Part shown: positions 36,555 to 48,759 of the stretch, piece after piece
How positions within the stretch are numbered: the first letter of the stretch is position 1
Layout: the number at the start of each line of letters is the position of its first letter
The notes under the pieces: model-generated
Seen by the model: the letters and a program-made list of their open reading frames with translations, nothing else
The model's database searches: none
Told to the model about the DNA's origin: nothing
NCBI RefSeq assembly: GCF_007655135.1
Contig: NC_045129.1
Coordinates: 11,408,001 to 11,472,000 of the forward strand
DNA: 64,000 bases
Source: Punica granatum
Lineage: Eukaryota > Streptophyta > Magnoliopsida > Myrtales > Lythraceae
Direction: 5' to 3'
Translations under genes and position numbers: made by a program

Positions 36555-36965
36555 ATGTAGTAACTTTTCTTGAGGTTTTAGTGCACATATAGCAAACTTA
36601 TGGACTAAATTAAAATAATTTAAAAAGAAAAATGAAAACCTAGGACGTCGAGGCACCCCTACTGGCCACCCATCCCCTATTAAGGTCGCTCACAGGCTCA
36701 GACAATGCTAGCAACCTCGATCGGGGTGGGCGGTTGGTGGGGTATAATATTTCGTATTTTGACTGCATCAATCTACAATTTATGTTATTGCAATAAACTC
36801 CTCCACCCACCACAACAATTTGAGTGATTCCAATTCGATCGATGTTGCCGGAACACTTAAACGAAAATCCTAATACAATGAATAGGAAGCTAAAATCCTA
36901 AGCAGAACAATAAAATCACGAAACATCAGATCAAAACATTTTACTATGTAATAAAATATATAAAC
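36555..36965 (+). repeat. Second duplicate of the F-box upstream region
   Basis: This is nearly identical to 44096-44475. Shared blocks include GTGCACATATAGCAAACTTA, GACGTCGAGGCACCCCTACT, GATCGATGTTGCCGGAACAC and AAGCAGAACAATAAAATCAC. It is cut off at 36965 where a TGTCACG retroelement end begins, so the F-box part is absent. Confidence 0.85.
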
Positions 36966-39900
36966 TGTCACGATCCGAAATTTTAACAAAATTTCTCATA
37001 TATTTCCCTCGATATCCATTATCACTTAAACTATCCACATAAAAAAAATGCTTTCCATAAATTCCCAAAATATATAACTAATCCAGCAAACTCTAATATG
37101 TATATATGTACTTCTCAAGAGATTACTTTTTCGCACCCATATCAGTAATCCATCTAAATAAAATTTTCAGATCGTAACATTTTCAAATACATTCTATACA
37201 AAAAGAATACTATCAAATAACTAAGGTCCATACCTAGTCTTCCGAACTGATCCCTAATATCAAAAGTGATTTTTCTGCGCAGCTAGAAGCTTATCTGGAA
37301 AAATATATGCAGAGTGTGAGCTGCATCTCATTGAGTACTATATTTCAAAACAAAATGAATTATTATTAAATAAATATTTTATTGCAAACAACCAAATATT
37401 CAATAAATAATACAATCACATCAAATCCAACTATCAGCTCACCTGCACACATATACAGTATAAATATATATATAAACTATATTAATAATTATATCCAACA
37501 TAGTAACTGAATTTAAGTCCTACTAACGAATACACACAACTCTTCCAACCATTTCTCTAATATCCAAGATTATATAAGCATTAAATATTCATTTATTTAG
37601 CATTTCATAGCAAATCACTACACAATCACTTAGCAGATCAAGCACTAGCATTGCACCCGCATTCAAGTATAAGAACATATTTCGACAAGCTCAACAATCA
37701 TCACATCCATCTAAATCAATCCGAACAAACAATGCACAACACTAGTAAAACAATATAGCCATAGAGTCGTATTTCTCTACGACAAATTAGGACGGTACCA
37801 TAACCCCGCACATCTCATTCATAACATCCTCAACTCCCAATATCCATATCTAATAATCGGGGGCCATCTATTAATCTCTAGCGGTAAGAGTTGACCTCAA
37901 TTTATATTCCGCTGAGTCTAACGGGCGATCAGGCCCATTTTTCTATTCCGCCAGATCTAACGGCCGATCTGGCCCATTTTATATTCCGCCGAGTCCAACG
38001 GCCAATCTAGCCCATTTTATAATCCACCATGCCCAGCAGTCCCATGGCTATAGTTAAACAACAACACAAGCATAATCTATTGCAACCATGCCATCTCACC
38101 TCATATATCATCATTATACACAAACACAATCCCAATCACATTACAATGGCAGCATATTATCATGACATATCTCATACACAATCACACTGCATATCTCAAG
38201 TCAAAATGAAACATAAAATGACAATATCTCTCAAATCCTTTCACACATAGCAAGACTGATTCATTAATCTAACTATCACAATATTATTCTTAAATAATTT
38301 ATATAACCATAATACATCATTTTACAAGAGAATAGAGTACTCACCAAATACCCAAAAATGATTCACCAAACTTGACCTTCAGGGTGCACAATCGATGTCC
38401 TCAGCCCCTATCAATCATGAGTATAGCCTGAAAACAAGTTATGCCTAACAATAATTTTCTCCACTAATTCTCATACTAAATCATCCCGCAATGGCCTTGG
38501 AGGATTAACAAAGCTAAAATATAAACACAACAATAGCACCAGCCGCCAAACACTCCATGTAAGGTGGCAACAAAATTCTCATTATTAGATTCTTGCTCTA
38601 GGTAATTTATCAAGATTACTGATCCATCATAACGTGTATATATATTGAGGTAACAATTCAAACTCTACTAAATCGGCCCAAATATCCTAATTATCCGAAG
38701 AAAATAATCTTATCATCTCCAACTTGTACCTTATCCCAACTACCACCAGTAATGAGGTACCTTTCTCCTTTGACAAAACTAACTTATAACATTGGCTGGT
38801 TTCAATCTTCCTCGAATCACCACTAAAGCAATTCCCCATCCTATATTTCTTTTCAACATATTCATTAAGAAAATTTGTCAATCCATTATTTTTATAAAAT
38901 CAAACCAATAAATAAGAAATTTCGACAGTAAACTCTAGAAAGACAACTCCCTGTATTCAATTAATAACTATTCAACATAAGTTCAAACGTAAACGAATCC
39001 TTATTCCACACATCAACATAGCAGTAGCTCTACCCCAAAATATCAATTCCTTTAATTATCACACCAACTAAAACTAATTCCAAAAGCCCTTGAACCCCAT
39101 AAGTCAAGCATTTCAGCACAACCACCATCTAAAATTCCCAAAAGCTATTCTAACATTTCTTCAATTAATAGCCAAATGACCTTACTACTCAAATCATAAT
39201 CAAATTAGAAAAAGAGTTCAAAAGAAGATAATCTTATAGTACAAAACTTATAAAATCAATCTCACATACCTAGGCATATGGTGAACCTTCAATTGGCTAA
39301 AGAATATTGATTGGTCAAGCAAAAACAACTGAATGTTAGAGAACAAGCTCGACTCTTTACTCCATCTCAATAAGACTAAAAATACTTCCATGAAAAAGTC
39401 CATTGCTAATCTATATTATGCTTCTATAAGAAAATAAATGATAAGAATGAAACTTCCCCTACCTTCCACTAATCTTTTTACAGTTCTTTATCTCAACAAA
39501 TCTAAGGAAAATGCTTCTTGCAATAACCAACCCAATCAATATCTAGCTCACAAATTTCAGCACCATCAATGTGGCCTAGCTTAGTTCACTAAACGTTCAA
39601 ATGTACTAATCTAAATTATTCCATCAATTTCTCTAATTTAGTCATCCAACTAACTTCTTGTTTCTAAATTCATAACAAGGACACAATTAAGTAAATAAAG
39701 CTCAATCAAGAAGAACTGGCAACATTCCTAAGCTAGCCCCATAAGCTAATTGTATGCAGCTAAGCCTTTCCCCATCCAATGCCTTTCTACCTCAAGCTCC
39801 GATACCTTTGTTTGCTCTGTTCTGTTTGCCCCCTTTCTGTCCTCTTTTTCTTCTTCTTCGGGTCCGCTCAATTCTCTCTCTTCTCTCTATCCATCTCTCT

Positions 39901-40172
39901 CTCTCTCTCTCTCTCGTGCTCTGTTTCTCGATTCTTCTCCTGCTAACAGAGAACAAAGAAGAAGAAAAAGAAATATTTAAGTAAAGAAAGGAGTCAATGG
40001 CGGTGGAGAAAGAAAGGAGAAGAGTGATTGGGTGTGGGCAAGTCCACGAAAGACAAGTTAAACCTTTTTTTTTTCAATAACATAAAAGTCCCATATAATA
40101 CATACATATATATATATATATATGCACATGTGTATGTACGCATATTTTTTTAAAAAAATACACTGGGTTTCA
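36966..40172 (-). mobile_element. Possible very long LTR (about 3.2 kb)
   Basis: On the plus strand the segment opens TGTCACGATCCGAAATTTT, a common plant LTR terminus, and ends CACTGGGTTTCA (TG...CA). On the minus strand a purine-rich ATTGGGAGAAATTG lies directly outside it, as a polypurine tract would. It is non-coding, with a three-unit minisatellite of about 38 bp at 37906-38025. With the primer-binding-site-like motif at 41571 this suggests a large non-autonomous (LARD-like) retroelement in minus orientation. The partner LTR is missing or reduced to about 20 bp, so this is a hypothesis. Confidence 0.45.
37906..38025 (+). repeat. About 38-bp minisatellite
   Basis: Three units begin ATTCCGC and contain a TCTAACGG(C/G)CGATC-like core and GCCCATTTT. 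A decayed fourth copy follows. Confidence 0.75.
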
Positions 40173-41586
40173 CAATTTCTCCCAATAATAAAAATCTCGT
40201 CCCCGAAATTTGTTTATGTAATACCAGAAGAATTACAGCATTAAGAGTTATAGCATCTTCAAGTCCTCATATCTCATCGGAACTGATTTTTTCCAAGTAC
40301 CTTCATAGGTCACCAAGCTTCCGCTGAGCCACTATAATAAATCAAATTATTTGAGCCCAAGTCTTGTAGAATATCCAAATCTCTACCCCGAAGGAAACCG
40401 CGATGAAGATGATTAAGAGTTTCTAGCAAGACAACAACTAACTTTTTAACTCATAGATCAAATAAGCTGACTAGCACTTAATTTCACCTCTCAAGGTAGA
40501 ACAATTATCAAGGCTTCTAGCAGTCTCTTTGATAGAAATAAATACATTTAAGATTCCCAGGTCTGAATACCGAAAATTCTATCCAAAACATAATCAATAG
40601 AATTCTTGCCATATCGCTGGGATATACAAACTGAAACAAACCCCAAATCTACCTTGGTTGATCAAAAGATTGATATATGTTCCTGCTGACGGTAGATTTG
40701 GCCAATCTCAATCTGATAGCTTTTCCAGTGGAATAATTGTCCATGTCAAAGTAAGATGTTGATAGCAGTAATTTTAGAATACTAGAAACCCATGCGTGAG
40801 TCTGATAATAACAATAATATAGAACAATGAACCCATGTTGAACTCATATGTTGATACCAGACTAAAAATATGAAGCTAAGTAATAATAGAATCCCAAGAT
40901 CAATGATGAAAACCAAGTAAGATCATGCTTAGTAAGTAGAGCAACAACTCTCTCGATCTTGTCAGATTATTCTCGTAGCAACATAAACCCTGACTCTGAA
41001 CATGATCTGTAAAGAATCCTTGTGAAATCATATATGCGTAGCTGAGACGCATGTCGACTCTAATACTTAACTGAATTCAATACTCGTTTGGAGCACGAAG
41101 AATAACTGATCCTGAAGCTGATTTCATGAGAAACTTGATCAATGGGGAACATGAGGTGCTTCCCTCTACCAAAATCTTAATAGTATTATAATAATTATGT
41201 AGATAGATTTCGAAAAGTATACTTAAGCCCCCAAGTTTTTTTTTAACCAAGCACAAAGAAATTAATGAACATCAACCTCTGAAAATTTTACTAATAAGTC
41301 AGTAAACTATTAAAAGTTTATCATAATTAAATCGAGCAAATAAGGCCGAAACTAATCGAATAACTAATATAACAACCAAACAAGGAAATCACCATTAAAG
41401 CTCAGCCACATATGGTTCCTTTTCAATTCAAGAACAAATCCAAAGCATAAACACTCAAATGTTCAATGAGAATGGAGTTCAAAGAAATCCTATTAAAATC
41501 TCCACAATTATAAAAAAAAAAATCCCGGGGATCAAGCATCAACTTAAGTCTACAGGATCTCCTAATCTACGCTCTGATACCAAAAT
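40173..41586 (-). mobile_element. Internal region of the LARD-like element
   Basis: This 1.4 kb between the putative polypurine tract and GCTCTGATACCA at 41571-41582 (reverse complement TGGTATCAGAGC, matching the initiator tRNA-Met primer site) has no gag or pol frame. It is followed by TGTCACTACCCGAAATTTC, which resembles the outer LTR end for about 20 bp only. Confidence 0.4.
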
Positions 41587-42780
41587 TGTCACTACCCGAA
41601 ATTTCAACAGAGTTCGGAAGTGGAAGCCCGGCTCGAAGTTAGTTGTGTCCAAAGTCTTGTTGTCATATCACGGGGATTACGACGATGTCCTCCACATAGT
41701 CGAGAAGGGGGAGAACTGTTGGGACGGTTTCTCTTTTATGTGGAGAATGGTGAGGGCTGGCGTTGGAGGTAAACTCACATGGAAAAGTTGAGATAAAATT
41801 CATAAGTTTACAATAGACAATATTTTAGCAATCTATTGGTTTAAGCTTTTAAGTCGCGGATAGGCCCGAGTTCAAAGTAAAGCCCATGGATTTTTCCTAA
41901 CTGGAAATTGCGTCTTACCATTTGCACCGCTGCTCTTTTCTACATATATTTATATACCTCAATTATTTTAGTAAAACAAATATATATTTTCTCAGTTCAT
42001 ATTTATTATTCGATACACAATATATTTCTAATACTATTTATCTCATTTGTCTTTCTTCTATCGCGAAACAAGTATAATAACATATGAACTTTCACAGAAA
42101 ATTAAATTATTTATCTGTATCCCGTATTGTGAATGGAATCTTGGGTTCGAGTCCTGCAAATGGAGAAAATTCACCCTGAGAGAGCTCTACCTCTCCATGG
42201 ACCGACCCAACTCGAATGGATTATTCGTGGTCCATTGGGCTTCCGAGTACAAGGTTCGCTTCGGAAAAAATTATGATTTCCAAATTACAAACATCTATCT
42301 ATACCTATACCTATATAAATTAGAAAAGCCAAAGCAACTCACCCGGTAATGCCACGTTGGACGTAGATAGCTTATGCCTGAGTGAATTTTGAACGACCAT
42401 TCATAGCACAACAAATGACATGTTATAATGGGCACTTCACTGATAGAATTTCAAAAATCTCTTTCAATTATAGAAGTCAAAAATTTATTGTGTTTATCTT
42501 GATATATATATATATATATATATATTAAAGAAAAACTTGTTGCTTGTCAATATACGCTTTCATTATCTTCATAATAACATTGTAAAACATATTCTACCTT
42601 ATGAACCAGGGATCTCCCATTATTAGGTGGTACAAAAATGTCCATCCAATACACTATTCTCTAAACATCCTTGGCCTCACAAGATGAACAAATAAATTTA
42701 ACCAAAATCGCAAAAAAAGAAAAAAAAAGCTAAATTGCCCAAGCTAAATTTCTCCTGTCCTCTTTCGTTTGCTTCAGTGA
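41587..42780. other. Retroelement remnants and AT-rich DNA
   Basis: 41587-41900 looks like a fragment of another TGTCAC-type LTR. 42110-42260 is an inverted copy of the dispersed repeat seen at 46.2 kb. An (AT)n run lies at 42504-42526. No gene is seen. Confidence 0.4.
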
Positions 42781-42941
42781 GAGAGCATGAATTGCCCAAG
42801 AGGGAAAAGAAAGAAGAAGCTGTTGATTAACAGAGAGATAAGTAAGAGCTCCTTTCACCTGTTCATTAATTCTTACTTAGAATCATGATATTCAAGTTAA
42901 TTTCCTAATTTGCTTTTTAGAGAAGCTGTATAATTATATTA

Positions 42942-43184
42942 GTGAACTCTGATCAGAAACTGAAGGGGGAGAAGCGAATCATGGCAACCCATCTGCAGAT
43001 GACAAAAGGGAAGAGGGAAAGAGAACTAAAAGAGATGGAGGGGCTATCTGGAGATGGTTCTGATAGTTGGGAGAAAGATCACAATACCATACCCCCAAAG
43101 AAAGCGGCAGACGTAGATGGAAACCCAGGATCGAGACAGAAGAGGAAGCGAAGAAGCAAGACTGCAGAAACAATCCACTGCTAA
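42942..43184 (+). CDS. Small basic hypothetical protein
   Basis: This 80-codon frame is rich in Lys, Arg, Glu and Asp (for example KGKRERELKEMEG and SRQKRKRRSK), with an in-frame second Met at residue 14. I recognise no family. Its base composition is less AT-rich than the surroundings and it sits 0.35 kb from a Rab pseudogene. It could be a gene relic or an exon of an unknown gene; confidence that it is translated is low. Confidence 0.25.
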   Translation: MNSDQKLKGEKRIMATHLQMTKGKRERELKEMEGLSGDGSDSWEKDHNTIPPKKAADVDGNPGSRQKRKRRSKTAETIHC

Positions 43185-43534
43185 CCATCCATCAGCTACA
43201 ATTTCAAATCGATGATATGATTTCTTTTTTCCCCCACCTTTCTAGCATTACACTAGTTCCATCAGAAGGCACGAGATGTTTGCTGGGCATGTTCATCCTA
43301 ATTTTCCTGATTACGAATGACGACCTGGCATCAAGGTTTGCAGCACTTAGATACTGTTGTGTCGTCACTCTTGTTATTCTTGCCTTTTGACATTCAATGT
43401 TCCATTTGCATTGCATTGAATTCATCCTGAACAAAGACATTGTTCATGTGGTCATCGTTAGACATCTTCGTTATGCAACATACACGTAGTTTCATTGTAA
43501 TTGCATCTTATGTTAGACTGCTGTCAGTGTGCCC

Positions 43535-43842
43535 GCCTGTTCTGATCTTTGTAGCTCTTGAACCAATTTTTTTGGCTCGAACAGGGGTGTCCCTCGCTGC
43601 TCCATGGCAATAATAGGAGCCAAGCTGCGATATCGTTCTTGTCCTGCTGTGTCCCATATATCGAACTTCACAGTTGCTTCAGCTAGTGATAGTATTTGGG
43701 TGAAGAAGGCTTGTGGGTACTTGCCCAGAAAGACTGAAGCTCTCTGTTCTCTTAATCCAACAGTAGGACGTACTTAAATCTCACCTTTCACAAATCTGAA
43801 GACCGTACCCGTTTCCTGTTCCCATGTCCCCAAGAAGCACCT
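43535..43842 (-). pseudogene. Rab5 (RABF)-like GTPase pseudogene
   Basis: On the minus strand, VLLGDMGTG (the P-loop region, 43840-43812) is followed by broken sequence. Then comes [20 protein letters not shown] followed by [12 protein letters not shown], the switch/WDTAGQER block of plant Rab5. Next comes [12 protein letters not shown], which in the family follows about 30 residues later. The segment between SLAP and KKxVQELQR is deleted and the P-loop lysine context is frameshifted. It preserves an acceptor-like TTTCAG before the P-loop, so it looks like a genomic fragment rather than an intact gene. Non-functional. Confidence 0.75.
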
Positions 43843-44095
43843 GAAATATAAAATTCAGCAGGGCTTTACTCTTCGATGAATAATCCCAATCAAGTTATCG
43901 AGTATTCAGGTTGATTGGATCCAGTGAGCAATCGTATCAAGACCTGCTGTTAAAATTACTTACAACTCATTCGCACTGAAAAAGCCATTTCCATCGGTGG
44001 GGGGCTTCTTTCACTGAACGGATTGCTTAGTTAGACAAGAGAGAAGTATTGCAGCATGGAACAGGAAATTCTAATGAGGATAAGTTTATGATTGG

Positions 44096-44895
44096 TAACT
44101 TTTCTTGAGTTTTTAGTGCACATATAGCAAACTTATGGACTAAATTAAAATAATTTGAAAAGAAAAAGCAAAACCTAGGACGTCGAGGCACCCCTACTGG
44201 CCACCCATCCCCCATTGAGGCCGCTCACAGGCTCAGATGACGCTAGCGACCTCGATCGGGGGTGGGCGGTTGGTGGGGTATAATATTTTGTATTTTTGCT
44301 GCTTCAATCTACAATTTATGTTATTGCAATGAACTCCTCCATCCTCCACAACAATTTGAGTGATTCTAGTTCGATCGATGTTGCCGGAACACTTAAAACA
44401 TAAATCCTAAGCAGAACAATAAAATCACGAAACATCAAATCGAAACATTTAAATATGTAATAAAATATATCAACCTGACGAAAACTTAAATATCCCTTCT
44501 AGTGAAATTTTTAAAAACTTCATTCCATGAGAATCTTTTCCAAATTTTATGTTATATATTTACCCCAAGTATCTCATCTCTCTTCACTCCATGAGAATCT
44601 TTTCCTGATATTTCCAATATATACTTATTTGGGCTTAGACTTCTTGAAGTCTACTTGGTCTGGAATCCTCTGCTCAATATGAAAAGAGACACCAGAAAAA
44701 GCACTGTTTTACATACTAATCTGCGATAACTTATAATCTTAAATTTTAAGTTCAAATCATTAGAAAGAATCAGCACGATTCGGATATCTCTCGTCCTTTA
44801 TAGATAATGAAATATATATATATATACATATATATACACTTTATGTTTGTATATAGCACATAGCTTACGCCTAGGGTTTTAGCCACATAATCGAT
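44096..44895 (+). promoter_or_regulatory. F-box gene upstream region (duplicated elsewhere)
   Basis: This leads directly to the intact F-box start codon. It contains a TATATATA run at about 44814-44837 followed by the leader. Its distal half is copied at 36555-36965 and its proximal half at 30330-30880, so the promoter is present in three states of decay in this window. Confidence 0.6.
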
Positions 44896-46215
44896 ATGAA
44901 AAAAGCAAAAGGTTGCGGAGCTGCCAAGAGGTCGAGAACACAAGACCGCGATGCTGTTAAAGCCGAGGGCTACCGTGACTGGCGCTTCCTTCCGGAGCTG
45001 GTCCTGGACCGCATATCGGATAAGTTAGAGTACCCATCCGACTACTTGAGCTTCCTCCTCGTCTGTAAGGCTTGGAATGTCTTGGCCAAGGAGGAGTGGC
45101 CCCATAAGAAGAGGGCCAAATACCGCGTTCCTGATCGACTCCCCATGATCTTTCGCCATGGTCGGGTCTGCCATCTTCACTGCATCATCAGCGGAGCGTG
45201 GGTCAGACACTTCTGGTGCTTCAACGTGTTAGGCAGATGCTCCAGCAAGGTCATCGGCTCCTCCTTTGGCTGGCTGATAGCTTACGATACTCATGAATAT
45301 GGCCCTGACAGGATGCCACCTATTTACGTACTCAACCTGAAGCTCCGCGACATGGAGATCTTTGCGGAGGTGCCACAAAGTCGGCTGTGCAATAACGTGG
45401 AAATATTTGATGACCTTGTCCTTGACAAGGCAATATTATCTGCAGACCCATCCAAGGAGTCAGATTATGCTGTCGCCATCATGTGCAAGAGTAAATCAAC
45501 ATCCACCTCCAAGCTTTGTGTGCTGTATAAACATGGGCCTGCTGGTGGCGGTGGTGTGCGGACCTCCCTATGTCCTTGTGATGAGGACCCAATCCTCGAT
45601 ATAAGCTGCATCGCTGGCAAAATCTGTTGGGTGGACAGGAAGTGCAAGATCCGACGAATTAATCAGCTCTATCCCATCTCAGAGCATGAATTCGAGGAAG
45701 CTGAAATGGAGTCCATGGATCCGTTCAGGGGAAGGTCAAAGAAGGCCTTCCGCCAATACAGTAGGACATACCTTGTAGAACGATCGAACGGAGACCTAGA
45801 TCCGTTTCTGGTCATCCATGAAAAGGCAAAGGATGAGGAGACTGGAAAAGTCACGACTGTGGGATTCCGAGTCTTTATCTTGGAGCCAAAGATGCACCCT
45901 CAGCAAGAAGGTGATGGCGTCGGGAGTGAGCTGGTGTGGAAGAAGGTGAGGAGCCTCGAGGACGATGCCATGTTCTTAAGTCCCAAAGCTGCTTTCTGCA
46001 TTGCCCCGTGTGATTCGGGCTTCCAAGCACGATACATTAAACCCGAGCCGAATTGCATATACTATCTGGACGCCGGAGGCAACTCACATAGTCTCGAAAT
46101 GGGAATCTTTGATGTTCAACGGGGTCACCTAAGGGCACTCCCTCAGAATTCTGCTCTTACTTCAAAGTTGAATTCTCTCCGCTCAGCCCCAATCTGGTTC
46201 TCTTTCAATACGTAG
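44896..46215 (+). CDS. F-box protein with DUF295 (KIB-type) domain
   Basis: A single-exon 439-residue frame. A basic N-terminus is followed by an F-box at about residues 27-68 (WRFLPELVLDRISDKLEYPS, then SFLLVCKAWNVLAKEEWP). A C-terminal DUF295-like region has the usual landmarks: GSSFGWLIAYD, the CIAGKICWVD area and a late NCIYYLDAGG. Length and layout fit this large plant family. F-box proteins bind SKP1 in SCF ubiquitin ligases and select targets; the target here is unknown. The start is supported by a conserved counterpart in the truncated copy at 30816. The frame is intact with no sign of decay, though the family has many pseudogenes and lineage-specific duplicates. Confidence 0.9.
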   Translation: MKKAKGCGAAKRSRTQDRDAVKAEGYRDWRFLPELVLDRISDKLEYPSDYLSFLLVCKAWNVLAKEEWPHKKRAKYRVPDRLPMIFRHGRVCHLHCIISGAWVRHFWCFNVLGRCSSKVIGSSFGWLIAYDTHEYGPDRMPPIYVLNLKLRDMEIFAEVPQSRLCNNVEIFDDLVLDKAILSADPSKESDYAVAIMCKSKSTSTSKLCVLYKHGPAGGGGVRTSLCPCDEDPILDISCIAGKICWVDRKCKIRRINQLYPISEHEFEEAEMESMDPFRGRSKKAFRQYSRTYLVERSNGDLDPFLVIHEKAKDEETGKVTTVGFRVFILEPKMHPQQEGDGVGSELVWKKVRSLEDDAMFLSPKAAFCIAPCDSGFQARYIKPEPNCIYYLDAGGNSHSLEMGIFDVQRGHLRALPQNSALTSKLNSLRSAPIWFSFNT

Positions 46216-46235
46216 ATTTTTTATTTTTTTCCGAT

Positions 46236-46400
46236 TAAACCTTAGTATCTGGAAGTCCAATTGAGCCCCGACTAATCTAGTCGAGCCGAGTCGGTCTAAT
46301 AAGGGGTAAGGTTCTCCCAATGTGAATTTTCTGCATTAACAAGGACATGAACCCGAGATCTTGCTTAAGCGGAACAAGTACCGAACCGCTTTCCACGTTG
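46236..46400 (+). repeat. Dispersed repeat copy after the F-box gene
   Basis: This contains GATTAAACCTTAGTATCTGG, GACTAATCTAGTCGAGCCGA and CGAGATCTTGCTTAAGCGGA, phrases shared in diverged form with 31640-32400 and, inverted, 42110-42260. It lies within the expected 3' UTR. Confidence 0.5.
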
Positions 46401-46431
46401 ATATACGTAGAACTTTTTTGGTATGTCGAAG

Positions 46432-46436
<5 letters not shown>

Positions 46437-46465
<29 letters not shown>
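46437..46465. repeat. (AT)n microsatellite
   Basis: Nearly perfect AT dinucleotide run. Confidence 0.9.
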
Positions 46466-46468
<3 letters not shown>

Positions 46469-48759
46469 TGGGTGAATATGTAGAAGTTGATATTAACTAG
46501 ATGCAACCTCGCATAGTGCGAGAGTTAGATAAAGTTTGCGATGATTTATTTGTAATTATATTAAAGAATAATAGAAGTGAGAAGTAGCTCATGCACGGTT
46601 CCTTTGATATATATGTATCCACATCTATTCAAAAAAAATTATGTTCAAAATTATATATTTTATTAAGCAGGCATTATAAATACTAAAAGTTTGCGGAAAA
46701 AAACGTAAAATCATGTTAGCAAACAAATATATAAATTAGATATCCCTAGTTATAAAAGAAGAATGTTGCAATATGATTGGTGCAACAAAAAAGAGAGATA
46801 TGCTTTTATGAGAAAGGTGGGTGTAGGAAAAATTATAATGAGTAAAAAATAAAAATTATAAGGAATAAAAAGATGGTTGAAAAGATGGATTTCCGATTCC
46901 TATTTATAAGACATTTAATACATATTGAATTTGAAAATTTTCACCCATCTCGTGAAATTATTTTAAATTATCAAGAAAAATTTAAATTTTAAAATATAAT
47001 TATATATCATTACATAAAAATAATACAAACTAATATACATCAAATATGGTACAATTAAAGTATACAAAAATTATTAAATTGGAATTGAAATGTGATACAA
47101 CATAATGTTGAAGTTTTCTAATTCGCCTACCTGGAAAAATGCGGTGTACTTGCAAAGAATTATACATAATAGACATATGCACGAACCTTCTCATATTGAG
47201 TAATGTAAAAAAGAATTCATCACAAGTTACATTTTTGAAAAGCACTTTTCAACTTCTATATATTATAACTTGATGAATTAATTAATCTATTATTACTGAA
47301 AAATTAATTAATCAATTGATAGTATCCTATAATAGTCGTAATTTATCTCCTATTCCCCAATTTGGTGGTGAAACTCTTTTATTATTACCATCATCATGGT
47401 CATCCGAGATACATTTTTTGTTTGTTTGTTTCGGCAGTGATGGAGTCGGAATCCAGATAGTAGGCCTGGCAGTCTTCACGTGCTCCGATCCCACATACAA
47501 GCTCAGCTCCGATCCACACAAAGGGACTTCAGGGGCGTGCTTCCCCTTCGATGCTTAAGTCAAATACTGTATGTGGAGAATAATAGTGCATAAAGTGTAA
47601 ATAACAAACCTGAGATTTGATCATATAAGAGGGGGACGTGGAGAGATATTTTCTGTAATATTAGAAAATATGTCGATTCCTGATATATTCTCGAGATTAG
47701 ATTATTTATATGCTATTAGGGAGATAGATTCCATTCCATGTTGAATATGGACGTGGGGGCTCATGGGTACTCAACCCACTAGATCTTGCGGCCCAGGTCC
47801 ACATGCTGGGCTCGGGTTTGGGTTGCATGAAACCCGTACTCCATCAAGCGGCCATCTATATATTTTTTTCATCCGTCCTTTGCTGGGGTTTTCAATGCAG
47901 AATTCCCGATCCCATCACAGTGATTCGGATTTTCTTGGGCATTATAATCTAACATCACATTTGGTCCGCTAGAGTAAAATCAATGCAGAATAAAATGGAC
48001 AAGAATAATAAATAAGAGAATTTTGTTTGTTTGGATTTGGACTAAGCAGAAAAATTGTTTACTAACTCTTTTTTTTTTTCCTTAGCTCCTTTTGGTTCAT
48101 GTAAAATAAGGTGGATCGGGATAGAGCTTTGATTGTAAGTGTTTGGTTTATGACAATCGGAAATGGATTTCCTTATTCAAGAGAATCAATTCACCAAAAT
48201 TAATTTAGCTAGTCTTATGGTCCCGTGCATTTACATTTTTTAAATTAAATTTTAGTGAAATATATTTAATGTTACAATGGAAAGATGGCTGCAATACTTA
48301 TCCGTGTTTTATAAATTATATTTACTAAAGACTTATTGATAGTGACAAAGAATATGGATTATTTAGTGAAACTTAATTGTGAAACTACCTATAAACCTAC
48401 GTGCACATGTATTAGCAATCTTCCTTGAAAGATATGTGAACTGGGATTATCGGGAAGTTTTATGGTGAATAAATTTAAAATAGTTCTATTATACATTGTT
48501 TCTTTCGTAGTAAAACTTCCACAATATCAAATATATTGCATATATATTTTGAATAAATTACATGTAAGGGCCACGAGATCGGCCCATGCGAGGAGGATAG
48601 CTCACAATTGAAGCCCACTACAAGCCAATTTGAATTAGCAGCAACACCCGACCCGGACCTCGGTGAAATGGGTTGGTGACTCATGGAGGGAACTTGTGGA
48701 TTATTTCCAAGCGTAGGCGAAGACGAATTTGGACGGTTTCTTCATCTTAGAGAATTTCC
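46466..48759. other. AT-rich intergenic DNA with transposon remnants
   Basis: The motif CTCGCATAGTGCGAGAGTTA at about 46509 and GGTCCCGTGCATTTACA at about 48221 belong to the scattered GTGCATTGCA-type family. The stretch from about 47950 resembles the left end of the 20338 MITE. No gene is seen. Confidence 0.45.

Noticed and set aside
37906..38025. CRISPR-like array of short repeats
   Set aside because: Units are directly adjacent with no unique spacers, and the DNA is eukaryotic; it is a minisatellite.
39750..39984. Two overlapping Ser/Leu-rich open frames
   Set aside because: They are produced by a CT/TTC-rich low-complexity tract; probably leader-like or LTR sequence, not coding.
42120..42170. 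Possible tRNA T-arm (GGGTTCGAGTCCTGC)
   Set aside because: No cloverleaf can be built around it; the phrase belongs to a dispersed repeat with copies at 31.7, 32.3 and 46.3 kb.
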